DNA of 64,000 nucleotides from Oncomelania hupensis (Eukaryota; Mollusca; Gastropoda; Littorinimorpha; Pomatiopsidae). The notes below the pieces were generated by a model. It was not told the DNA's origin. It made no database searches and saw only the letters and a program-made list of their open reading frames with translations. The stretch spans positions 66,343,983 to 66,407,982 of the forward strand of contig CM072521.1 of assembly GCA_036898135.1 (NCBI GenBank). Direction: 5' to 3'. Shown here in pieces: positions 1-12,752 of the stretch (its first letter is position 1; each line of letters opens with the position of its first letter). A program made the position numbers and the translations under genes.

Positions 1-360
1 AAAACATTGAAGCAGGTCAATGCAATACACATGTTCTATGAATACAAACAAAACACAGAAATCTCAACAACGCAGCCATAGGGATAGGCACAGAATTATA
101 AGCATATATGCAACTAACTGGGTTACCAAAATAAATAGACAAATTAATTAATTTAAATATATACATTAATTAAGTAACAATTAAATAAATAATACATAAA
201 TAAAATAGAAAAACAAATAAATAAATAAATACATAAATTAATAATTAAATAAATAAATTAGATAATTTTAAAAAAATCAAAAATGAATTTAAAATAAATA
301 AATAGACTGCATTAAGAATGAAGGGGAAATGAAAAATGCAGGAGAAAAGAAAGAAGTTAC

Positions 361-378
361 CTGATCTCCTTCAACAGG
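361..378 (-). CDS. STK36: Candidate 18-base STK36 microexon
   Basis: An 18-base segment with a long pyrimidine-rich tract and acceptor TTATACAG before it and donor GTAACT after it. In phase 0 it encodes PVEGDQ, the phase required after exon 8. Only splice signals and phase support it. Confidence 0.4.
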
Positions 379-3300
379 CTGTATAAGGAAAACAGACAAC
401 ACTTTGTTTACAAAGGGCAAAACTCTCCTACACTACAATGTTGTGTCAAGTCAGTCACAATACAATGATAAATATTACACACACATCTGTTAAACAGTCC
501 ACACACCAGCTATACAGTCAACACCACAGTTACACAGTCCACACATCAGTTACATAGTCCACACAACAGTTACACAGTAAACACAACAGTTAAACAGTCC
601 ACACAATAGTTACACAGTCCACACAACAGTTACACAGTAAACACAACAGTTAAACAGTCCATAAAATAGTTACACAGTCCATAAAATAGTTACACAGTCC
701 ACACATCAGTTACACAGTCCACACATCAGTTACACAGTCCACACATCAGTTACACAATCCACACAACAGTTACACAATCCACACCTCACATAGTTCCCAC
801 AACAGTTACACAGTCCACACCTCATTTAAACAGTCTAAACATCAGCTACACAATCTACACATCAGCTACACAATCTACACATCAGTTACACAGCATACAC
901 ATCAGTTACACAGTCTCTACAACAGTTACACAGTCCCCACAACAGTTACACAGTCCCCCACAACAGTTACATAGTCCACACATCACTTACACAGTCTACA
1001 CATCAGTTACATAAACTACACATCAGTTACACAACCTACACAACAGTGCACAGTCCACACAACAGTTACAAAGTCCTACAACAGTTACACAGTCCACACC
1101 TCACTTATACAGTCTACACATTAGTTAAACAGTCTACACATCAGTTAAACAGTCTACACATCAGTTAAACAATCTACACATCAGTTAAACAGTCCACACA
1201 ACAGTTACACAGAACCCCCAAACAGTTACACAGTCCCACAACATTTACACAGTCCCCCACATCAGTTACACAGTCCACACATCAGTTATACAGTCCACAC
1301 ATCAGTTACACAGTCCACACATCAGTTACACAGTCCACACATCAGTTACATAGTCCACACATCAGTTACACCAAAGCAAAATCATGTCAGCTTCACATCA
1401 AACAACTGCAATCTGTCAAAACTTTCTTTTCATGATTAATGTACTCTTTTAAACAATTCTCACAGCAAAATCATGCAATTTTTTAAACGTCCATATCAAT
1501 AGTCTGTAAAACTTTGCATGCAATCAAAAACCACAAACAAGGGTAATAACTGTGCTGACCTTGCTGAGTCCAGTTGCCTCCCATGCTTCCTGCACCGCTT
1601 CCTCTGCTGCCCCACCTCCTGCTGCCACATTCCTGCTGTCTGTTTGGTCGCCGTCCCAGGCCTGCGGGCGTGCTTCTCCTGCAGCTCGGCCCTTCTGAGG
1701 CCCCTAATGTAGAAACCAACATTGTAATAAACAAAATACACCCACCAAGTCAACTTAGTGAGAATGTCTGTTTTCAGAAGTCAACTTAGTGAGAATGTCT
1801 GTTTTCAGAAGTCAACTTAGTGAGAATGTCTTGTCTTCACAAATTCACATAAAGTGTGCTGGACAGAACTTGTTAAATTTTTATTTATTTTACAAAAAAA
1901 TTAATTAATGATTCTTATATAGCACCTTTTAAGCTCAAGAGCTGCTCAATGCGTTAGTCGATACAGGATCTAACTCAAGCCGCCCAAGGCGCCAACTTGC
2001 AACCTTTGGGCGCGTTGTCCGACACAAAGACGACTGAGCACAATCTAGGCGACCAGGGATTGGGAGAAGGTACCTAGTGTGTGCTAGGTGTATTTGTGTA
2101 GCCAACACTCACCTGTCTAGGATATGAGCGTCAGGTTCTTTAAAATCCATGCGATGGAATGCGTGCGTACACAGACTAGACCTCAGTTTATGTTCTCATC
2201 CAAAGGATTAGAGGCGCAATGTCTCAGATTTATTTTCATTTGTATCTATTTTTATTCCAGGCTGTCAACTGGATTTGCATCACCGCCTGTACAGGCTGCA
2301 ATGTGATGGCCTGACATTTCAGTACAGTGCGTGCACCACTGAGCTAACTGCGCTCCCCACCTTTCACCTTTGCGTACTAATGACTGCATAAACTGCTGAC
2401 GTTGCTCACCCCGAAACTCATTCACTAACGAAAGATTCCTAATATGTAGTGTAAATCCAAACACCACAAGACTTTCACTACAGTGATTGTGCACTGTAAT
2501 TCCAAGGCTGTTACAAAACGCTACAATTACGCGTAGATGGGTACATTGTTTTAGCAGACAACACAGGTTAGCTATTACCAAAGGTTAGGCCTATAGCCTG
2601 CGACAGTCCGCATTGCGCTATATCGGGTGAAGGCTGTCCAATTAGAATTAAGCATTATATCCCGGGGTGTGTGGAGAGAGCGTGTAGCAGTTCAGTGTAA
2701 GTTTTGAAAGATCGTTCTCTTTCACGGGTTGCCTATCGAGGAAGAAACTTGCTGACAAGGGCAGTGTTCTATGAATCTTACATGCTGGGACGACTTTTAG
2801 CATTATTTTATAAAACGGGGACTATGTTTGAATAAATGCAGGGCTGTCAAGGTTTATATTGACTGGGATAGACTAGTGTATAATTGCAGAAACAAGGATA
2901 CACTAGTTCTGAGGTATTTTCCCGAGGAATTTTACAAACCTATTTTGAGGTAAGGGTCAGTGGTCTGGTTCAGTAATGTCCCCTTCTTGGTGGTCGCCTT
3001 GTTTGTATTGTTTGAATGTGAGAATGGTTTATGTATTACCGTAATTATAATGTTTGTTGTTGTACATGTTTGGTCATTGTATAGTTGTCATTTATGCTTT
3101 AGACAAAGTTTGTTTTCTGGCACAAGCCTGAGTAAGCCTGTTGACCATTTTGAAATCGGTCACATTACGCGAGTAGCCTAATTAATTATGGTAGATTAAT
3201 TGTGTGACTGTTTGAATCAATGATATGTATGCTATCAGTGATGTCGTTTTGGTCGGCAAATCGGCCATTCACCGATAAAATTTCAAAATGTCCGAAAGAG

Positions 3301-6300
3301 TCATGTTCTGATCAGCCCGCTGTCCTAAGATTTTACGCCTCAATCGGTCACCTTTGGTCCATTTTTTGTTTGCTTGTCTCATGTCTGTTTCGTTGTTATT
3401 GCTTCTGGTCATATTACTTTCATATCGGATAAATAAAGGTGTTATGAGTTATTGCGAACATCACATATCGGAAGCACCAAGCAGACGACACATGCATCAG
3501 CAGAGAGAATTAGAGTAACTCCCCTTGTTGCGAACGGCGTGCTTCCGCCAATAACACTTTCCGTTTTTGAAATGCCGGCGAAAAAGAAGCCGAAGCTTAT
3601 CAGTGTCCAGCGCTGCCTCTCGTTTGGTGTTGGAAAGAAGGAAAAAGAGAAAGAGAGTTGAACAACCTCTCAGACTATCACAAATCAGGGTGAAGCAGCG
3701 CCAGTATATTAATGGTTTAATACAGAAATGAATGTCAGGAATAGCGACATTGTAGCTGGGAGTTACTTGGATTGGAGAGGAATAGTCTTGATGGACGCTT
3801 TGTCCAGCTAGTACTAAAACCAAGATTTACAGGTTTATGTAACAGATGAGTAGCTGAGTAGACGTTTGGTACGGGGATCCGCCTTGACGCTAAAAGGATA
3901 CCTATGAGAAGTTCCTTCAGGCATGATGCAGTCATTTTCCGATGAGGCCCTATCACCCTCCCACAAAGCTGGAGACGCTCTAGCTGTCACTCGGTACCGG
4001 CAGTGCAAGACAGGAACGTTGAAGCAAGGACGATGCGAATCGAGCTAAGTACCGATGAGTAATAACTATTCATGATTCCTTTAACCTGAGTGACGTGAGA
4101 GGCCATAACTGGAAGTGTGCCAAAGACACTTAACTATACCACTGCTTGTTGTTTGATTTTTTTTTTTTTGTTGAGGGGGGGGGGGGGGGTGAGAGGAGGG
4201 GGGAGGAAGGGAGAAAAGTCTTTTGATTGGATTGTTATTATTGTTGATACATATTAAATGTGATTTAGTCAAGTGTGTTGATACGTATTACATATGATTT
4301 AGTGCAAGTGTGTTGATACATATTACATGTGATTTAGTCCAAGTGTGTTAATATATGTATAACATGTGATTTAATCCAAGTGTGTTGATACAAATTACAT
4401 GTGATTTAGTCCAAGTGTGTTGATATAGGTATTACATGTGATTTAGTCCAAGTGCGTTGATACGTATTATATGTGATTTAGTCCAAGTGTGTAAATACGT
4501 ATGACATGGGATTTAGTCCAAGTGTGTTGATATGTATTATATGTGATTTAGTCCAAGTGTGTTGATACATATTACATGTGATTTAGTCCAAGTGTATTAA
4601 TATATGCATAACATGTGATTTAGTCCAAGTGTGTTGATACAAATTACACGTGATTTAGTCCAAGTGTGTTGATACAAATTACATGTGATTAAGTCCAAGT
4701 GTGTTGCTACGTATTACATGTGATTTAGTCCAAGTGTGTTGATACATATTACATGTGATTTAGTCCAAGTGTATGTTGATACATATTACATTTGATTAAA
4801 TCCAAGTGTGTTGATACATATTACATGTGATTTAGTCCATGTGTGTAGATACGTATTACATGTGATTTAGTCCAAGTGTGTTGATACGTATTATATGTAA
4901 TTTAGTCCAAGTGTGTTGATACGTCTTACATGTAATTAGGTCCAAGTGTGTTGGTATGTACATGTATTACTGGTGATTTAGTCCAAGTGTGTTGACATGT
5001 ATTACATGTGATTTAGACTAAGTGTGTATATACGTATTACATGTGATTTAGTCCAAGTGTGTTGATAAGTATTATATGTGATTTAGTGCAAGTGTGTTGA
5101 TAAGTATTATATGTGATTTAGTGCAAGTGTGTTGATACTTATTATATGTGGTTTAGTCCAAGTGTGTTGATACGTATTAGAGTACGGTGACCATCACGTG
5201 GCCAGACTGAGGTGCGGCCAATTCTAATAACTCCTATTCTACTAGCTTTAAAGCTTTGAGGAATCACAATTGCTTCCCTTGAGTCTGCCATAGCCTTTTT
5301 GTCGTGATTTCCGGTTTATGGCCGCGTTCTGCATATGAATTTTACTGTCTGTAAGTATTGACCCAAGAAAAGTTTCTTTTTTGAGATTACGGTGACCATC
5401 ACGCGGCCAGACCGAGGTGCGGCCAATTCTAATAACTCCTATTCTACTAGCTTTTTCTGTTTTTATTTTTTTCGTTTCTTGTCTTATTTGTGTTTTTGTA
5501 AGTTTTAAAAAGTTGTAAATGGCCTGGCCGCATGTCGGGCATGGTGTCGGTCGCGTGTAGGCATGGTGGCCGCAGCTGTGGCTTATTGTTGGACGCACCT
5601 TGGGCACCTGGCCGCATCATGGTACACTGAAATTGTACAGAAATCGCTAAGTAGGTCCACAATGTTTCATTTATAGAACCCCGGCCAAGTCAGTGCCGTT
5701 ACTGCGACCTCCCGATTCAAAAAAATCAAACTTGGATTCTGATTGGTTCGTAAACAAAAGAAGTATGAGAAAGTGTTCGTTCGTGGCCGCAATGGTCACC
5801 CTAATCTATATGTGATTTAGTCCAAATGTGTTGATACATATTATAAATGATTTAGACTAAGTGTGTTGATACATATTACATGTGATTTAGTCCAAGTGTG
5901 TTGATACGTATTACATGTGATTTAGTCCAAGTGTGTTGATACATATTATATGTGATTTAGCCCAAGTGTGTTGATACATATTATATGTGATTTAGTCCAA
6001 GTGTGTTGATACGTATTATATGTGATTTAGTCTAAGTGTGTTGATACATATTATATGTGATTTAGTCTAAGTGTGTTGATACATGATATATGTGATTTAG
6101 TCTAAGTGTGTTGATACATATTATATGTGATTTAGTCTGTTGAATAAAAGTTGTTTTGTCTTGTATGTAAGAAAGTGAAACAACTGGTGTTGGTCTCAGG
6201 TAACGGTGGTGCACAGGTCAAGAGTTCTTCTACATCTTGAGGCCTTCTAAATCTATCCACTCCACTCTTGATCTTGACAAAGGTCTGCCCCATCTCCACT

Positions 6301-7954
6301 CACCTTCTTCTCTTCTTCTTCAATGGCCTTGCGTCGTGCTCGTGCCAAGATCTTCGACGTACCTGGTGGGTGTGCCTGATTGGAAGAAGAAAAAAAACAC
6401 AAATCAATAATTAAAGAATAAAAGAAATAAATAAAAAATGACACACACTGACATACAGTCACAGATGCTATGCATTTACCCACACATACAAACAAACACT
6501 GAGGTCATGTATACTTCTGTGTGAATTGAATGAACATTGGAGTTTAAAGTGCACACCTTCCAATGGTTATAAGCAGACGCGGATAACCATCCCAGAAAAG
6601 AGGCGATAGGGACCTAAATCAACACTGAACCACAAGAGATAGGGACCTAAATCAACACTGAACCACAAGAGCAATCATACTGCAAATACAGAGAGTGAAA
6701 ATGGTCACTTTCCTTTTGCCCACCACAGGATTCAAACCTGGAACATTGGTATGTTAGTTAGTTAGTTATTCATTGCTTACAGGGTCCAGAGGACTGCAAA
6801 GAGGACCACAATATCAAGACCACAACTTGGCTGAAAGAGGACTTATCCTTGATCCACATAAAAGATCTGCTAAAACAACCCCATTGGTAACACTGAAGAC
6901 ACTCTATCACCCAGTCACATTACAATAAAAACATCCCACACAGGAAACGCTGAGGCTATACTCTTAACTTATCGAACCCCCATTTACAAAAACAAAATAG
7001 AATGCAAATATCATTATAAAATATCAACAAAACATATACATATAAAATGCCTACATTACTAAATTACAATATCAAGCCCTAGTGACCATTTGGCAGAAAG
7101 CGTCCAATATTCCCAAGCCGATACAACAGACCTCATACACAAATGAGGAGTTTTGTCCCGGAAGAGTTTTAAAGAAAAAAGTTAGGTGACTAGTCTAGCG
7201 AAGAAGAAGATAGTATGGTAGATTAATAGAACAGAGTAGGAATGAGAAAAAACAAATGAGAAAGGCAGCAACAGTGGGAATTTAAAGCACTAAATTTCCA
7301 GAAAGTGGGGATACTATTTATACAGAAACCCCCGTCACTCCCACTAGGGAGACATCGGTATGCCAGTCATACGCTCTACTACTTGAGCTACGGAATGGGA
7401 CTTTGTGTGTGTGTGAGTGTATGAACAGTGAGCCAAATATTCTGATTTCATTGGGCATTAACATTCTATTGCATTGCATAGTACTGTATAGTATTGCATT
7501 AATTTGTATTGTATTGAACTGATTTTTTATTGTATGAAACAGTGTTGCATTTTACAGTATTGTATTATATTGTTTTGTTTTGTGTTATATTGTATGGAAT
7601 TGTATTGTATTGTATTGCGTTGTACTGTAATGTATGGTATTGTAAAAAAACAACCTTTTCCTTGGACTGCTGTTCTTTGAGCACCATCATGGAGGCAGTC
7701 AATGGCTGGGTGAACGGGCTTTCCAGTTCTGTGTCCTCCTCTGACACTGTCACAAACAACAATCAGGATAATAATAACCATGACTGGGATCTCATATAAC
7801 CATCCTATAACCAGGACTGGGATCTCATATAACCATCCTATAACCATGACTGGAGTCTCCTATAACCAGGACTGGGATCTCATATATAACCATCCTATAA
7901 CCATGACTGGAGTCTCCTATAATCATGACTGGGACCCCATATAACCATCTTATA

Positions 7955-7987
<33 letters not shown>

Positions 7988-10900
7988 GATTTTTATAGCG
8001 CACTTATCTCGCCGTACTAGACCAGACTCTAGGCGCTGGCCGATACAGGATCTAACTCAAACCGCCCGAGACGCCCACCCGCAGCCTTTGAGCGCATGGT
8101 CTGACGCCCGGACAACTGAGCACTATCCTGGCCAGTCAGGGATGGGGGAGAAGGACCTAGTGCATGCTGGGTGTGTTCTTGTTACCGGCACTCACCCGTC
8201 TAGGACATGAGCGTCAGGATCTTTAAAGTCTGTTATGATGGAATGTATGCGACACACAGACTAGACCTCGGTTTATACTCTCATCCGAAGGAGTAGGAAA
8301 CGGGAGTAAAGTGTCTTTCCCAGGGACACAACACAATCATGGCTGAGTCTCCTATAACCATGACTGGGGTCTCATATAACCATAACTTTGGGTCTCATAT
8401 AACCAAAACTGGGGTCTTCTATAACCACGAATGGGGTCTACTATAACCATAACTGGGGTCTTCTATAACCATGACTGGTGTCCCCCTATAACCATGACTG
8501 GGGTCTCACACCATGTCAATATTCATGCTACCATAGCAAGCTCGGTGTTATTCATTTTCCCCTGTGTTGCTGAACCTATTTATCACAACACATTAGACAT
8601 AAGAAAATGTACTGACTGAGTGAACAGGTACAAGGGTTTTGTTTTCAATAGCGGGGATTTTAATTTAAACAACTCATCCCTACCAACAGTACAAACCTCT
8701 CACTGCACTGGTCAAAAGGTTTCCATATCAATGCAAAGCCAGTTGAGACCTTCTCAGTGATATATCATATGCATGCCTGTTCCAGATGTACCACCGCTAC
8801 TGGAGAAATGAAAAGCAACAAAATAAAACCAGGGGAAATTCTGTAGAAGACGGTGATAGTGGGGTATAAGAATTTCAAGCACAGTTTATTCACACAACAC
8901 AAACGCATACTAATTTATATAACCAATAATCTGCATCCAAATACCACAGTGACTGCTAGTCTACCTTTAACCAGGCTGGCCACAAATACCACAGTGACTG
9001 CTAGTCTACCTTTAACCAGGCTGGCCACAAATACCACAGTGACAGCGAGTCTACCTTTAACCAGGCTGGCCACAAACACCACAGTGACTGCTAGTCTACC
9101 TTTAACCAGGCTGGCATCCAAATACCACAGTGACTGCTAGTCTACCTTTAACCAGGCTGGCATCCAAATACCACAGTGACTGCTAGTCTACCTTTAACCA
9201 GGCTGGCATCCAAATACCACAGTGACTGCTAGTCTACCTTTAACCAGGCTGGCATCCAAATACCACAGTGACTGCTAGTCTACCTTTAACCAGGCTGGCA
9301 TCCAAATACCACAGTGACTGCTAGTCTACCTTTAACCAGGCTGGCATCCAAATACCACAGTGACTGCTAGTCTACCTTTAACCAGGCTGGCATCCAAATA
9401 CCACAGTGACTGCTAGTCTACCTTTAACCAGGCTGGCATCCAAATACCACAGTGACTGCTAGTCTACCTTTAACCAGGCTGGCATCCAAATACCACAGTG
9501 ACTGCTAGTCTACCTTTAACCAGGCTGGCATCCTGCTAGTCTACCTTTAACCAGGCTGGCATCCAAATACCACAGTGACTGCTAGTCTACCTTTAACCAG
9601 GCTGGCATCCAAATACCACAGTGACTGCTAGTCTACCTTTAACCAGGCTGGCATCCAAATACCACAGTGACTGCTAGTCTACCTTTAACCAGGCTGGCCA
9701 CAAATACCACAGTGACTGCTAGTCTACCTTTAACCAGGCTGGCCACAAATACCACAGTGACTGCTAGTCTACCTTTAACCAGGCTGGCCACAAATACCAC
9801 AGTGACTGCTAGCCTACCTTTAACCAGGCTGGCCACAAAGGGATGGTTCAGCAGGTGCGGCCATGACAGTCGCTGTCTGGGGTTCTTGTTCAGCAGACCC
9901 TGCAGAAAGTCCTTGAAGACGGGGCTCATGTTCTTGGGCCACTTGACCGGGTCCTTAATGATCATGGACACCAGCTGGAAGATGGAGTTGGTGAAGAATG
10001 GCGGAGTGCCCACGAACAGCTCATACAGAATGCAGCCCACTGCCCTTTGAGGGTACAGACATCATCATCATCATAATACTAATATTAATAATAATAATAA
10101 TAATAGTAATAATAATAATAGTAATAATAATAATAGTAATAATAATAATAATAACTATATGATCACAGTACATGTTGTTACATACAAATGCTGTACTATT
10201 GACAAAAGTTATCACATTTTTTCAATAGGGAGTTACTTTTCAGCCACCCTGTAGAAAAAAAATAGAAAAATAAACAAATGAAAAAATTTAAAAATAAAAA
10301 TAAAAAATACATCTATGAATATATAAAAACAACAACAACAACACACTAACAAATGTATACACAAACCAAATAAATAAGCAGTCTCACCACAAGTCAGCGG
10401 TGTGGTCATAAGGCTTCTCCTCCACCAGTTCAGGTGACATGTACAGCGGTGTGCCCTGAAAATACCCAGTCTTATAGTCAGTGAACTGTTGTTATACACT
10501 GCACTGTTCCAGCACATTGACAGCTGTTCCCTGCACTGATCCAGACCACGATCTGACTCAAGCTGCCCAAGGTGCCAATTTGCTGCTTGATGCAAACTGT
10601 CTAAATTCTATACAACTGAGCAAATATTACATTTGTGGACTTAATAATAACGCATAATAATGATTCTACTATATTGTACATTTTGGTCTATTAAGTGCAC
10701 CTTTAAATGACACATTCTCTACATTTTAAAACTTTTTTTTCACAAATAAGCCGCATTGGTTCATCAGCCGCAAATATCTAAAACAAAAATAAAGTTCAAA
10801 TCACATTTATTCAGTGTAATCTTTGTCCTGATCACTGAATCCGCCGGTGTGGAATTTGAGCAGAAGTAGCAGCACTACACACGATAGAGTGAGTTACAGA

Positions 10901-12669
10901 GAAAGTGAGAATAGATGAGGGTGATCTGAAATCTTCAGTGTATACAGCGTTTATTTAAAAATGTGAACAATTAACACTGTAACAATGTTAACAGTTAACA
11001 CTTTAACATGGAGCTCATTGAAAACTTCATGAATAATAAACATGATACGGTGAGTTACATAGAAGCTAAGAACAGACGAGGGCATGGTGCCCTTGGACTC
11101 AGAAAAATCTGCAAACAAGCCGCACTGTTGTTCAAGCCTCAGGGTTTAAAGTTTATAGTCCAAAATGTACAGTAGATTCAAGATATATTTATTGTTTCCA
11201 TAAATTACAAGAAAATTGAGTGTGTGGACCCCTATAGACTAAAAATTTTGTGTGGGTTACCTTGATAGAGGTCAGCACTAGGGTGTTGGTGGACATGCCC
11301 CGAGCAAAGCCAAAGTCACAAAGTTTGACGGAGCCCCCGGTGCCTAGCAGTATGTTCTGCGGCTTCATGTCCCGATGCAGAATACGATGCGAGTGAAGGT
11401 AGAACAGTGCTGAGATCAGCTGTGCTGCTATGATCTGTACCTGCGCTTCAGGTAAACTGCCGTCATCTTCCAGAATCTGAAACAACTCTCCCTCCGCATA
11501 GTCTGTCACCACTACCACCTGCACACATTTGATAACTGTCTTACAGTCTGTCACCACTACCACCTGCACACATTTTGATAACTTTCTTACAACCAAAATC
11601 ATTCATTTTAAACTTTGCTGTAATGAACTCCGCACAGTTTGTCAATTACGCCACCCCGACCCTGAATATTGATCTTTACCACAGCATTGTAGAGCCGATC
11701 ATGACACTGGCAGAGGTGCCGATCCCCCCACTCCCTTCCCCAGAGGCCATTTTGTGTAATTACTGCATGAAAATGTGTATTTTGTGTAATTACTGCATGA
11801 AAATGTGTATTTTGTGTAATTACTGCATGAAAATATGTATTTTGTGTAATTACTGCATTAAAATATGTATTTTGTGTAATTACTGCATGAAAATGTGTAT
11901 ATTGTGTAATAACTGCATGAAAATGTGTATTTTGTGTAATTACTGCATGAAAATGTGTAGTTTGTGTAATTACTGCATGAAAAGGTGTGGTTTGTGTAAT
12001 TACTGCATGAAAATGTGTATTTTGTGTAATTTTACATATTGGGCAACACGCAATAAAAAACAAAAACCAAGCATTACATTCAACAATATAACATTTATTT
12101 TGAACATTATGTTTTAAACTACTTTGTTTCTCTCACCTTTTTATCCTACAATTGTCACATACACCAACTTTTCACATTCTTTCTTTATGTCATTTAATCA
12201 ACTTGCTCATTTCCTACCACGAACAACTTAACAAGTCAAAATTAGTTGAATTTCGTTAGATTATAGGCATTTTCATGTCTACTGTTGGGCTTCTTTCTCT
12301 TGAACTTTAGTATGCCATCGGCAAAAAAAAAAAGATGAACACAGAGGTGCCTACCCCCAGTCTGACCATTTGTGTACTGGCTGCATGAAAAATGTGTATT
12401 TTGTGTAATGTCAGATTTCGCGCAACTCGCAACATTTGATCAAAGAATTATTGTCATGAAAACTGCCACATTCACAAAACATCAATTCATACTAATTCCA
12501 GCTCACCATTTTAATCCTCATGAAACAAAATAATATAAAACTCAACAAGTTATGGTCACAAATGCACACTAATATATTATTGTTTGTGTTGTATTTTACT
12601 CCATACCCCTCATTCCCCCCCTCCCCCCTCTCCAAAGATCTTCATATTGTCCAACAATTAATTAATATG

Positions 12670-12752
<83 letters not shown>

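Noticed and set aside
1483..1753. Two other minus-strand frames open across STK36 exon 8
   Set aside because: Only the frame in phase with exon 7 continues the kinase protein; the other frames are GC-rich shadows.
2320..2358. tRNA gene candidate (TAGCTCAGTGG A box)
   Set aside because: It is the head of a SINE: no cloverleaf can be closed and a SINE body follows.
9639..9817. Kinase frame running on into [15 protein letters not shown] repeats
   Set aside because: Continuation past a good donor into the junction minisatellite; kept as a finding, not as normal coding sequence.
11608..12063. Long open frames on both strands with Cys-rich ([10 protein letters not shown]) repeats
   Set aside because: Product of a 30-bp tandem repeat whose length is a multiple of three; open in several frames and lying in an STK36 intron.
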